Part shown: positions 35,547 to 46,210 of the stretch, piece after piece
Layout: each line of letters opens with the position of its first letter
Position numbering within the stretch: position 1 is the first letter of the stretch
Assembly: GCF_000801105.2 (NCBI RefSeq)
Contig: NC_079513.1
Span: forward strand, 24,706,273-24,770,272
Source of the DNA: Raphanus sativus
Lineage: Eukaryota; Streptophyta; Magnoliopsida; Brassicales; Brassicaceae
Reading direction: 5' to 3'
DNA length: 64,000 nt
Made by a program: the position numbers and the translations under genes
Notes under the pieces: generated by a model
The model's database searches: none
The model's input: the letters and a program-made list of their open reading frames with translations, nothing else
Told to the model about the DNA's origin: nothing

Positions 35547-37725
35547 ATGGCTGATCTCGATGCTCCTCAGAGTAAGACGAGAGATCTCGACAAGCTCCTT
35601 CTCAGAGCCGGGAATCTCGTCGGACCCGACTTCTATCCCGGAGCCGAAGTAAACGCCTTTTATTATTACATCGTTCGATTGCTTCTCTTCGAGGGTTTCT
35701 TAAATTTCGTGTCTTTAATAGTTTTCTGAGTTTTCAATTTTTTGCTTACACAGCTGAGAGACGACATAAGGGAGTATGTCAGAGTCTTAGTGGTTGGTGC
35801 TGGTGGGTTAGGTTGTGAGCTCCTCAAGGACTTGGCACTTTCGGGGTTTCGTAATCTTGATGTGATTGACATGGATCGCATCGAGGTCACCAATCTCAAT
35901 CGCCAGTTCCTCTTCAGGCAAATTTCTATTGTCTGAAACATGTAAACTTATATGACTCTCTTATGTCATGGTTTGATTTGGTTTGGTTTTGTTTTTTTTA
36001 GGCTTGAAGATGTAGGGAAGCCTAAGGCGGAGGTAGCAGCAAAGCGTGTGATGGAGAGAGTGAGTGGAGTGGAGATTGTGCCGCATTTTTCACGTATAGA
36101 AGACAAAGAGCTTGACTTTTATAGCGATTTTAATATCATTGCCCTTGGTCTTGATTCTATTGAAGCTCGGAGATACATCAATGGCGTAGCTTGTGGGTTT
36201 CTCGGTATGAAAAATTCACTTTTACCTTACCTCTGAGCTTTTTTGTTTTAAAAAGTTTCTATTGCCTTCTCCCTCTCTCTGATCATAGTGTCTGTGAAAT
36301 GTAGAGTATGATGAAGATGATACCCCGAGAAGAGAAACAATCAAGCCGATGGTGGATGGAGGAACGGAAGGTTTCAAGGGTCATGCTAGAGTTATCGTGC
36401 CTGGTGTTACGCCCTGTTTTGAGTGCACCATTTGGCTTTTCCCACCTCAAGTCAAGTTTCCTCTGTGCACTCTTGCGGAAACGCCTAGGAATGCAGCTCA
36501 CTGCATAGAATACGCTCATCTCATTAAGTGGCATGAGGTATGTGAATGGACTCTCTTTGAAAGAGACTCTTCTTTCCTAGTGAATGTGTACTTGTTTTAG
36601 TCATCATATAGTCTACTCTTCCTGAAGGTTCATGGTGGAAAGTCATTTGATCCTGATGAGCCAGAACATATGAAGTGGGTTTATGATGGGGTAAGTCATT
36701 CTTTTACTCTCTCATGCTATGAGCTTTAGTTTTGGTTTTAACTCCTTACTCTGTATTATCTTCGCAGGCTATCAAGAGAGCCGAGCTTTTTGGAATTCCA
36801 GGTGTCACATACTCTCTCACACAAGTAGGCAACTGTTCTCACCTTCTTTTTGTCTTTTCACTTTCCAAAACATTCCAGTAATTTGTTTTTGAATATAGGG
36901 TGTGGTGAAAAACATAATACCGGCGATTGCATCCACCAACGCGATTATATCAGCAGCTTGTGCGCTTGAAACCTTGAAGATTGTATCTGGATGTAGCAAA
37001 ACACTTGCAAACTATCTAACGTATGCTTTTACTTATTTCTCTTTCTTCCTTGCTTGATTTCTTGTGTTTGGTTTTTCTAGTAAAATTCAAAAGTTTGCAA
37101 AGAGTTCAATGTTATCCCTTAGCAATTTTGGTTGGTTTTCATTTTTGTAAGGTATAACGGTGGAGAGGGTCTCCACACCAAAGTGACTGAGTTCGAGAGA
37201 GACCAGGACTGTCTTGTCTGTGGTCCGGGCATTCTGATTGAGCTCGACACATCAATTACTTTGCAAAAGGTCCACACTCTAGCCCTCTTGTCTCATTCCC
37301 CACTTGATGCTAACTTATCCTGTTATGCTCCATCTCCGTTATATGCAGCATTATGTATTGTACACTCCCTGTTTCTGCATTTAGAATCCTGCATCTCAGT
37401 TCTCTGCCATTTTGTTCCTGTTTTTGTTTTCTCCTAGTTCATTGACATGCTTGAAGAACATCCGAAGCTTCTACTGTCGAAAGCAAGTGTCAAACACGGC
37501 AAGGACAGCCTCTACATGCAGGCGCCTCCGGTTCTAGAAGAAATGCACAGACCAAACCTAAGCAAGCCGCTCTATGACCTCATGGGAAGAGTCCAGAAGG
37601 ACACTGTCCATGTCTTTGGCACAGCCCTCAAGAACGAAGAGAAACAGTCAAGCTTAACGAAGCTAAGGGTTGTTTTCAAAGGAGCTGATGGTGTTACTGA
37701 CATGGATACAGCCATTGGAGCATGA
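35547..37725 (+). CDS. ECR1: NEDD8/RUB-activating enzyme E1 catalytic subunit
   Basis: Nine exons (35547-35648, 35754-35917, 36002-36204, 36305-36537, 36628-36690, 36768-36824, 36899-37020, 37152-37269, 37438-37725) give 1350 bases and 449 residues. ECR1, the UBA3 equivalent, pairs with AXR1 to adenylate RUB/NEDD8 and pass it to RCE1, which activates cullin-RING ligases and so auxin signalling. Visible: nucleotide-binding [38 protein letters not shown], zinc-type CFEC and CLVCG pairs, and the catalytic Cys in [11 protein letters not shown]. The C-terminus ([15 protein letters not shown]) ends the ubiquitin-fold domain that recruits the E2. Intron 2 begins with GC (35918-35919) rather than GT. 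Counterpart At5g19180 (recalled). Confidence 0.95.
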
Positions 37726-38562
37726 ACTCTGAGAGAGAAACGACCCTTTGATCACAGCTAGATCCATTAAGATAATTGGGACACCTTTGACTTGTCACGT
37801 TATTAATATTTGTTCTGTCGTTAATAGCTGTGCCAGAAAATTCTTACTGCGTGATGAAAATAAAATTGTTTTTACTCCAAACAGATGGGTTCTTTTAACA
37901 TATATAGATCACGTTTTTGCTTGGGAAATAGTTAATGTGTACTATAATCAAGTAGGTATCGGTGTGTGACCCTACTTCACTCAAACACTATCCTCAAACC
38001 ATATCATATCAACGAGTTGGATTCTCACTCTCTCTCTCTCCCCAAGATTCAAATTGTGTATTGTCCATTTCCTCAACCGCCCACCACAAACTGTCTTCAG
38101 ATGTTGCTGTTTTAGGATGTTGTAGCCATAAGAAAGATTTGCTCAGGTCTCTATCAAAGATAGTTGTTTTTGACCAATATCATAATATATGGGTATCTAA
38201 ACATTTATTAGTAAAGCTATAAAGGTTTTGGTGAAATATGTAAATGTAATAAAAACAGAGTGGATATGAGTTGTTTGATTTCTATCTTTCAAACATATAA
38301 CAACTGGATAAACATCAATCCACAACCTCCTGTCATTCATGTTGTGCTATGTGGGGACTTAAGCCAGATTATATTTACATTGTTCAAATCTCTTTTTTTT
38401 TTCTCTGGCCTCACTCTCCCACCCACATGCTCTTCTCTTTCTTTTCCTTTCTCTAAGGGCCAACTTTCCTAGGCTATATATTTGACTCTTTCAACATTCT
38501 CTCCAACTCCACCTTCAAAGCAGAGAAAAACCACAAGACTTGTTATTGAAGAACAACAAACT
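37726..38562. other. Intergenic between ECR1 and the small protein gene
   Basis: Starts with the ECR1 3' UTR and ends with the promoter and CT-rich leader of the 38563 gene. No other gene is seen. Confidence 0.6.
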
Positions 38563-39109
38563 ATGGAGTTAGAGCTTGATGATGATGTCTTCTTTGCAGA
38601 CATAAGCAAACAGATCTCTCTTCTCATCATGGATGAAGATGAACAGTTAAAACCTGTTAATCTCTCTTCCTCCTTCCCCTCTCTCTCATCCCAGGTTGTG
38701 TTCTTCTGTCCACACGCTTAATCTCTTTCTCTATCTAAACATACCTCTCTCTAACTGCGTGTTTCTTGAATATTCGTGGAAACAGGGTATGTACACAGGA
38801 GGCTACCAAACGGCTCCATATATGTACCATCTGGAACAGAGCAAAGGGACTGGTGTGTTCATCCCTAAATGTTATCAGTCCAGAAGAAGACCTCGTCATC
38901 CGAAACAAGGTAGGTTTAGTTCCTTCACCGCCAAGCAACAGCACTCTTTTCATCAAAACAAACAACAGTATCAGCAGAATCAGGACAACTTAAGAAGTAA
39001 CCTGACCAGTCACACTAACAACAACAACAAGAGTAGCAAGAACACTGGTAATGTTCATGCTTCTATCCCAAGAAGAACCTACAGAGATGCAGCATCTATC
39101 TACACTTGA
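38563..39109 (+). CDS. Small conserved plant protein, unknown function
   Basis: Two exons (38563-38694 and 38786-39109) give 151 residues. Exon 1 is acidic and leads with MELELDDDVFFADISKQISL and DEDEQ; exon 2 opens GMYTGGYQTAPYMYHLEQSK then GTGVFIPKC, followed by a basic patch (QSRRRPRHPKQG) and a Gln/Asn-rich tail. The GTGVFIP segment recurs in uncharacterised plant proteins of similar size, from memory. No catalytic motif or membrane segment is seen. The acidic head with basic middle could suit a nuclear protein, but this is a guess. Possible counterpart At5g19190 (recalled). Confidence 0.75.
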
Positions 39110-39648
39110 TTGATTTTTCACATCTGTCTACACTTGATTAATGGTTTATGTGTGATTGATTCATATAACTATATATAAAATTTTATAGATGCAATAAGAT
39201 TTATTTGTTTGTAAATCAGCAGATAGTGAGGATTCTTTATAAGGAAGGTCTTGGAGATTTTTTCCACGTTTTGTTCTTGATTTAATGTTACTCTTTCTTA
39301 GTCACTGGCTTCTCCATTTGTAAAGTATTTTTTTAAGAATTAAATTAGAATCAGTTTATGAAATCTTGTTGGTTGATTACAACAAGATTGACAAAGGAAT
39401 GTGAAATACAAGCCCCATATGGAATTAGCATATGTTCTATGTCTCTACTACATCCAGTTTATCAATATATTTGGGACATCACAGACTAGTTTGCCACACT
39501 GTCTGAATATAATATAAGGTCAGATCTAATAGGTCCAAAATACTGTCACCAGGTCACACACCTTCTGTCCAGCCCACTCACAGTCACATGCCCATCATTT
39601 TTAGTATTTCTATTTAGAGCAAAACAATATGATCACGCGCCATTCTGC
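39110..39648. other. Intergenic, no supported gene
   Basis: AT-rich downstream region of the small protein gene; no gene or clear repeat is seen. Confidence 0.55.
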
Positions 39649-40110
39649 CTATATTCCTGCAGAATGAAGTTCAAGGTATGAGTCTCTGAGAGTGACTAAT
39701 CTTGATGAAGGACATGGGATCAAGTAATTTTGTCTCACTTGTACAAAATCCATATAATCCATTCTGTAGAGGTGATCACCTTCACCAGAAAGGATCAACA
39801 CACCTTCTATCTCCTTGCTTCTTGCATCCAATTTCAAAACCGCATCTGCTGTGCCTTGTTAACATAAGCTACTGAATGTATGATTTCTACCTCGAAAAGC
39901 CAATTTCAAAACCGCATCTGCTGTGCCTTGTTAACACTCTTCTGGCGTTTGAGTGGCTGCAAGAACCTGAATATTTTGACACAATGCCTCAGATGCGTTA
40001 ACCAAGTTTGGTTCATAAAGGGTGAAGAAGAAAGCATATCAAACCTCAACATAGCCAACTCCATTGGAGACAACCTGCAGTTCACGAATATTCCCCATTA
40101 GTTATACTTT
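39649..40110 (-). pseudogene. Degraded exons of an unidentified gene
   Basis: On the minus strand, one exon-like frame reads [20 protein letters not shown] then [18 protein letters not shown], and ends at a GTGAGA donor. Further upstream pieces read AATQTPEE and ELQVVSNGVGYVEV but need frame changes to join. A 37-base segment covering the start of the first exon is tandemly repeated (39828-39864 and 39900-39936). The composition looks like a real, once-conserved protein that I do not recognise. Confidence 0.45.
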
Positions 40111-40339
40111 GTGCCGCAGGAAGTTCAGCAATATTATATGATCATTCAACATGTCTCTGATTTGGTGGAATATCTTGCATGTTTGATATAATAATCCATA
40201 AAAAAAAACTATAGTTCAACTTCAGGAATTTATCTTATTTTATGTATATAATTATTTAGGTTTATTTTTATAATTCATAAAATAATTCATGGTATATATT
40301 TTGGTTCTTAACTGTACCTATCATATTTCTGGGTTCTTA

Positions 40340-42600
40340 ATTGTATAAAGCTAATGGATTAATACACGAGAGAGATTGTAGGTATATACGGTATATATTT
40401 TGGTGAACATATATATATATAGATGATTAAATTGAATCAATTAACAAAATATGAAAGTAGTCTTAATGAAGAACAATACTTAGGTTAAGAAGGATCATGT
40501 TATCATTAAGAAGGATCATGTTATCATTAGTAGCATAGATATATGCCCATTTATCATTTGTAGTGATTTTTTTGATTGGAGGTGTTATACTGTCTAGTGT
40601 CTATGATTTTTTTGGTTGAAGGATTTTTAATTATATTAATTAGATTTAAAATAAAAAGGTAAGTTTAGAACTAACTAATATCACTTACCAAAATGATATT
40701 ACAAATAATATTGTATGGCAAGTTATTGCCAAAATTATAGAAAGTGTAATAATGTTTCATTAGTTATTTATATAATTATATACTACACAAAATAATTAAT
40801 AGAACACAATTTATAGAAATTGATATAATGATTTCATAGTACTATTTAAAACATTATATTTGTATATAAAATATTGTAATAATTATTAACGTCTTATAAT
40901 GTCCTTATATGTCTTGCAAATCATTTATAAAAAATTTTAAACATTTATACAATTATCTATCATGTACAAAATTATTTTATCATAATTTTAAAATATTTAT
41001 GAGTTAAAAATATTTATAAAAATAGAAATCTTCCTATATATTAAATAAGAAGTCACTTAATTTACTTTTGCTTATATACTCTTGTATATTAAATGAAAAG
41101 TCACTTAAGTGACTTTTGCTTAAGTATTAATCATAAAGAGAGTTTTAATTTTTTTATTTGATTGGTTGAGAGATTTTCAATTATTTTAGTTTGATATAAA
41201 ATAAAACATAAGTCTAAAATAACTAATATCACTTACCAAATCATTTAAATGATACTAAAATAATAATTTATGGTAACTAATTATCAAAATTATAAAATGT
41301 ACTAATTATTGATTAATTATTTATATATATACTACATAAAATAATTAATAGAACATAATTTATCGAAATCAATATAATAATTTCATATTCTTATATAAAT
41401 CATTATATTTGAATATAGAGTATTATAATAATTGTTGATGCCTTATAATGTCCATATATGTCTTATAAGTCATTTACAAAAAAAAAAAATTATTAAATTA
41501 TTTATCATGGCTTACAAAATTATTTTATCATCATTTTAAATTATTTATAAGATTTTATTATCATTTATATTAAACTAAAAGTCACTTAATTGACTTTGGC
41601 TTATATGCCGATCATTTGTGAAGTATTAAGAAAATTGTTATAATTTACCTAGTCGATATTTTTTGATTTAAATTAGATTTTAAAAAAAAAATCTAAAACC
41701 AATTAATATCACTTGCCAAATAATCTAATTATATTACAAATAATGGTTTATGGTGACTAATTGTTGAAATTATATAAAGAATAATAAAGTTTGATTAATT
41801 ATTTTTATATTTATAAACTACATAATATAATGAATGAATCTTTTGATAATTTTAATTATTTAATTAGATCTAAAATAAAAGATAAGTCTAAAACTAATTA
41901 TTATCACTTGAAAAATAACCTAAATGATATTATAAATAATAATATATGGTAGCTAGTTTTCAAAATTATAGAAGGTGTAATAATTTTTGATCAATTCTTT
42001 TTATATTTATATAGTATATAAAATAATAAATAGATAAAAATTTATAGAATTAATGATTTCATATTCATATTAAAATATAATCATATCTATAGTAATTATT
42101 GATCTTCTATAGTGTCCATATGCTTTATAAATAATTAGGCTCTGAATATTTGACAAATTATATTGAAAAGAACATGTGAGAACTTTGATAAAGAGATATT
42201 TTGCATTTAAGTCAAATAATGAACTTAATAAAGTAATTTTATGACTGAAAAGAATTATAAGATAGACTTTTAGTTCATTGATTATATGGTTTGTATTACT
42301 ATTTAGAGAGATAAATAAATATTTGGCAAAATATATGTAAAAATTTAGAAAAACATTAGCAAAATTTAATAAAAAGAATGAAATAATAACGATAAAAATA
42401 AAAAGAAACCAGAGAAAATGCATAATATGTGTAGGAGAAGTTAATGTGATAATTACATATATACTTCTACAAGCATTTGTTATTTATATATATATTCAGT
42501 AGTTAGTTTACATCAAATTTAAGGAAACTTTTCAATATTCTACACTTAATATATGTTTTCTTATAATATTATATCCGTGAATTCGTGGACAACCACCTAG
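40340..42600 (+). mobile_element. Helitron-like element with internal degenerate tandem repeats
   Basis: The right end has Helitron features: a hairpin at 42574-42589 (TCCGTGAATTCGTGGA, pairing with two GU wobbles) and CTAG at 42597-42600 followed by T, with 11 bases between. Inside, a unit recognisable by ATATCACTTACC, CAAAATTATAGAA, ACTACA.AAAATAATTAATAGA and TAATGTCC.TATATGTCTT occurs about four times, starting near 40646, 41196, 41672 and 41868; the third is shortened. The left end was not located, so 40340 is only a guess. No helicase or other gene remains. Confidence 0.55.
40485..40526. repeat. 21-base perfect tandem duplication
   Basis: The unit TTAAGAAGGATCATGTTATC plus A occurs twice in immediate succession, without mismatch. 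Confidence 0.9.
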
Positions 42601-42925
42601 TAATACCTTACATATAGTCACACGATAGTTTCATTTGTCTAACAGATGACCTGAATTGTAAATAAGATGATTAAACCGAAGCTGTCAAACCGGATCTGTG
42701 ACAGAAGTTTCTGCTACAGTTTCACACCAAACTATCCTTCATCAAACCCATTAGATGATTTATAATGATCTTAGCATAGATAGATCCTTAAGTCAGACAC
42801 TTAAAAACCTTAACCATATTAGAAAATGTCATCTTTTCATCAAATTCATTAGTATTTTATTAGTAGCTGTCATCTTTTCATCAACTTCAAGTAGAAAAGT
42901 ATAAAGGAGACAAATTAACCTTACC

Positions 42926-43074
42926 CATTAGAAGTTGAACTTGTACTTGTTTTGTCTGAATCTTGGTCCTCAAGTACCCTCTCCATCAGCTCGCCTCTGT
43001 CGTCTACTAGATCAACGAGGACGTCAATCGACTTCGTGACCAACTCATAGATCTCTTCGACATCTCCTTAGTTA
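42926..43074 (-). other. Exon-like open segment of unknown origin
   Basis: A 49-codon acidic frame (EEIYELVTKSIDVLVDLVDD, then RGELMERVLEDQDSDK and a Ser/Thr tail) is bounded by a possible acceptor (CTAAG) and a GTAAGG donor. No start, stop or neighbouring exon is found, so it is probably a remnant exon. Family not recognised. Confidence 0.3.
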
Positions 43075-43214
43075 TACATTCAACAAATCGAACAGTAAAC
43101 AAGCTACCTATCACCTTGGTATAATACCCAAACCGAAAAAAGTTTTTAAAGGCTTTAGGTACATGGCAAAGGCGTTAGATACCACCTTACAATCGAGTAT
43201 CTGTTGAGTCAAAC

Positions 43215-44160
43215 TAGGACTGGTCATGATTACTTCCTATTTGGCTTGTATTCGTTACTCGTCATGTATTCACCTTAAAAACCAAGTACTTGGCGGTAGC
43301 AAGTCAACAAATTTTATTACTTGCAATTTGGAGTCAAACATCAAATATGGTTATATTTCTATTACTTGTCTTGCTATTTGTCATATTACTTGTTACTCGT
43401 TACTTATTCAAAAAAAATACTAACTACTCGATAAAGAATATGTATTTTTCGATCGAACTCTTTCAAAAATTCTTGTCACCCATTAAAAAATACTTATTTC
43501 TTGTCAAAAAATACTTGCTCCTCACTTGTTTCATTTACTTTTATTCTTAAAGGAATGAAGTTTTTGATGACAAAAAAAAATTATTTTAAATACTTACAAA
43601 TAATCAGATATTTTATAAATAAGTTTTTGATTTTGGTAGGCAAGTCAAATAATTTACAAGTATTATTTTTTTCTCCAAGTACTTGATTGAAGGAATACTT
43701 TTTCAAACAAATCAAGTACAAATACTAGTTCGAGCCAGTATATCACCCTTACACTCGGAGGTGGAAGCTTTAATTTGGGCAATGGAGTGTATGAAAAACT
43801 TACGACAGCTTCAGGTTACGTTTGCAACGAATTGTTCTCAGTTGGTGAAGATGGTTTCGGAACCAGAGGAGTGGCCAGCGTTCGCAAGTTATCTGGAGGA
43901 TATAAAGAGTCTACAAAGCAGTTTCTATAACTCACAGCTCATTCATGTACCACGAACGGAGAATTTAAGGGCGGATCGTTTAGCACGCAGTGCGAGACAA
44001 TAATCGTCTTTCGTCGTTCACATGGATGCAGAGCTACCGGTTTGGTGTGCAGAGTCTATATGAGTCTGTGTATTTGATGACAAAAAAAAAAAATACTAAA
44101 TCAAAGTACTCGAACAAGTCAAGCCAAATAGACACTTTAGCTTGTGCCCAGTCCTGTCTA
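43215..44160 (+). mobile_element. Non-autonomous hAT-type element, 946 bases, carrying an RNase H domain
   Basis: The left end TAGGACTGGTCA and the inverted right end (TAGACAGGACTGGGCA) are related imperfect terminal repeats whose similarity extends inward through CTATTTGGCTTG. An 8-base target duplication flanks them: AGTCAAAC at 43207-43214 and AGTCAAAT at 44161-44168. Inside is a plus-strand RNase H-like domain, about 43740-44003 (SEVEALIWAMECM, VTFATNCSQLVKM, HVPRTENLRADRLARSAR). No hAT transposase is present, so it would depend on one supplied elsewhere. Confidence 0.75.
43740..44003 (+). pseudogene. RNase H-like (RVT_3) domain inside the hAT-type element
   Basis: The frame opens without its own ATG and runs about 88 residues to a stop. 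It holds the second and later parts of the plant RVT_3 fold. The catalytic Glu is present (SEVEALIWAMECM) and the late HVPRTENLRAD motif is kept, but the usual Asp in the FATD position is Asn. The first strand with the opening Asp is missing. It was probably picked up from a retroelement or host gene by the transposon. Downstream bases to about 44070 continue the relic in another frame. Confidence 0.6.
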
Positions 44161-44168
44161 AGTCAAAT

Positions 44169-44548
44169 TGTCCAAGAATGAAAATGTGGATAACGTCAAA
44201 TACTCTCTTAACTAAGTAAAATTTACATAGAAACGTCAGCTCTAGTAATATGAAATCCATATAATGATAATGACCATATTTATTTCTCTTCAACAGATTC
44301 ATTCACAAGATAAAAGACTAAAGTCACCGAGATTTTGTCTAGTAGTAGTCTAGTCTTCTTGGTAACCATATTTAACATTTCTAAAATTTTATCTTTAATT
44401 AAATGCGAATCCCCCTAATAAGGTAAGTTATCTAATTTAATGCTTAATGTTTTAAAAACGCTTCAACATTATTCCACATTCTTTTACAAAAAAAAAATCT
44501 TTCCAATTTGAATTTGAAGTAATCATAGCCGTCGGATCAAGACAAATA
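44169..44548. other. Intergenic upstream of the 44648 gene
   Basis: AT-rich DNA leading into the promoter described in the next entry; no gene is seen. Confidence 0.5.
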
Positions 44549-44559
44549 TAACCGTTAGG
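44549..44559 (-). promoter_or_regulatory. Mitosis-specific activator (MSA) motif
   Basis: The minus strand reads CCTAACGGTTA, a full match to the MSA consensus YCYAACGGYYA bound by three-repeat MYB factors that drive G2/M genes in plants. It lies about 90 bases upstream of the ATG at 44648, an ordinary position for this motif, which works in either orientation. Confidence 0.65.
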
Positions 44560-44647
44560 GAGCGCTCCTCCAAAAACGATAATAAATCAGACAAAATCTC
44601 TCTCTTCCTTTGTCTCTCTCAATCTCTCTGTGTTGTTGAAAGAAAAG

Positions 44648-45277
44648 ATGTCGACGAGAATGAGATCTTCTTACCTGAAACCACCTCTTCCCAAATCGCC
44701 CCTCCGTCTCCGATCACGCCAAGTCCTCTCCAGCTCCTCTTCATCGATTCTCCAAACACCACCAGGCCTCACGAAGTTCCAGAAACGGAACGTTGCAGCG
44801 GATCTGGAACCTAACCTCCCGATCGAGTACTCATCGATCTCGAGCGAGATACACGCGATGGCGAAGATGGTGGAGAAAGAGTTCGCTCAAGAAGAAGTGA
44901 AATCCAGAGCTGCGAGTCTGGAGCATATGGCTGCGAACTCGGAGGCGGCTCCTGTGTTCGAGAGAGGGAGGTTCTACGATGAGTACTCAGCCAGGAGGAA
45001 CGAGAGGCTGAGGAGGAAGAAAGGAGGGGAAGATTCTGTGGTGAAAGGAACTCCTTACAATCTCGGAGTTGAGCCTGTGACGACTAAGAGAAGAGGAACC
45101 GTTAAGAAGAAGACCACGACTGTTTTCTCCATGTCCGAGACGACGGCGGTGGCGCCGAGGTATTCTCTGAGGAGTATGAAGAAGGAGAACAAGAAGCCGC
45201 CTCCGATTCCTTTGAATGTTGATGTTAGTGCGATGAAGAGTGTCACTGCTACTACCAGGAGGGTTAGGAGGATCTGA
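44648..45277 (+). CDS. Basic protein of unknown function, probably cell-cycle regulated
   Basis: A single-exon gene of 209 residues. It is Ser-, Arg- and Lys-rich: a proline/serine head (YLKPPLPKSPLRLRSRQ and a Ser run), a likely helical middle (SSISSEIHAMAKMVEKEFAQ through RFYDEYSARRNERLRRKKGG) and basic C-terminal blocks (RYSLRSMKKENKKPPPIP, TTRRVRRI). No enzyme motif or membrane segment is seen. I do not recognise the family. The perfect MSA motif at 44549-44559 suggests expression at mitosis, and the basic, disordered composition would fit a chromatin or microtubule-associated protein; both are inference. The ATG at 44648 is the first in frame. Confidence 0.8.
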   Translation: MSTRMRSSYLKPPLPKSPLRLRSRQVLSSSSSSILQTPPGLTKFQKRNVAADLEPNLPIEYSSISSEIHAMAKMVEKEFAQEEVKSRAASLEHMAANSEAAPVFERGRFYDEYSARRNERLRRKKGGEDSVVKGTPYNLGVEPVTTKRRGTVKKKTTTVFSMSETTAVAPRYSLRSMKKENKKPPPIPLNVDVSAMKSVTATTRRVRRI

Positions 45278-45600
45278 TGTTGGTGTGCGGTGGTTCCTTC
45301 TGTTGTGGTGAAATTGAAATTTGAGGTTTTGATTTCTGCAACTCTGTTCTAGTATTGTTGTTGTCTTGCTGGATGATTATTTGGATATTGAAAGTTCTTT
45401 TGCTTTGTTTATTAATACATTCAGATAAGCTTTTTATCTATCAAATGCACTTTTTGGGTATCTCTTTTACTTCAGTAGCATTATTGCTTTAGTGATATTT
45501 GATCTTCTTCCACAAATAATTTAACATGTTTCTGGTAAGTATGAGCAAGTGTGAGACATTGAGGGTTAACATTTACACATTCCATCACTGTTAGATGACA
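45278..45600. other. Downstream region of the 44648 gene
   Basis: Probable 3' UTR and spacer; no gene is seen. Confidence 0.5.
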
Positions 45601-46210
45601 TGAGTTTAGAACAGAGTCGCTTCAGACACCTCCAAGAGATACTGATCCGCTGCTCTCAGAAGATCTTGTGATATCTCAATTGTTATGTCGACTGATCCAG
45701 TGTAATTTAAACCTGAGCATCCACAATTCAAGTGTGAGTCAATCAACGTATATACGATGACAGTTCTCAGTCTAGAAGCTCATCATTAACTCAGATACCT
45801 CCCATTTTATATCCGGAATCTCAACTCCTGTGGTATAAACGAGACCCAAAGTGAATGAGACATATTAACATAATCATCCATGTATTCCTTTGACAGAGAA
45901 GCAGAGCAGCATAAACCACATACATAACCAGTAAATGATATTTCTCATGTCCTCCACAAGAACATATTGAAAGTATTGGTCAACCAGAACTAATATTTCA
46001 CTTACTCTGTAACCACCTGATCAAACATTGCGCCAAATGCATCTGACGATGCCAGCAGACAAATTCTGTGTGCATAGAATCTCCTTCCTGTAGTATGATT
46101 TTTGCAGTTTTACATATGGAGTTTGGAACTAACAAGACTGCTGCAACTTCCTGATCAATATGATTTACCTTCGACTAGAAAAGTTACATCTGAAAGCTTA
46201 GCCATTATTT
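45601..46210 (-). pseudogene. ARIA-like (armadillo-BTB) gene remnant, BTB part
   Basis: Minus-strand pieces follow the BTB domain of ARIA/ABAP1-type proteins in order: LSDVTFLVEG near 46165-46205, RRFYAHRICLLASSDAF then GAMFDQVVTE near 46010-46100, VEIPDIKWEVSELMMS near 45780-45840, then YTGSVDITIEISQDLLRAAD plus QYLLEVSEATLF and a stop near 45612-45720. ARIA interacts with the ABA factor ABF2 through its armadillo repeats, and these are absent here. Exon borders are partly kept but stops occur and the C-terminal end is lost. The position, left of the gene like At5g19340, fits Arabidopsis At5g19330 (recalled). Confidence 0.75.

Noticed and set aside
40485..42140. Repeats that might be read as a CRISPR-like array
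   Set aside because: Units are hundreds of bases long, degenerate and AT-rich in a plant nuclear genome; the 21-base repeat has only two copies and no spacer.
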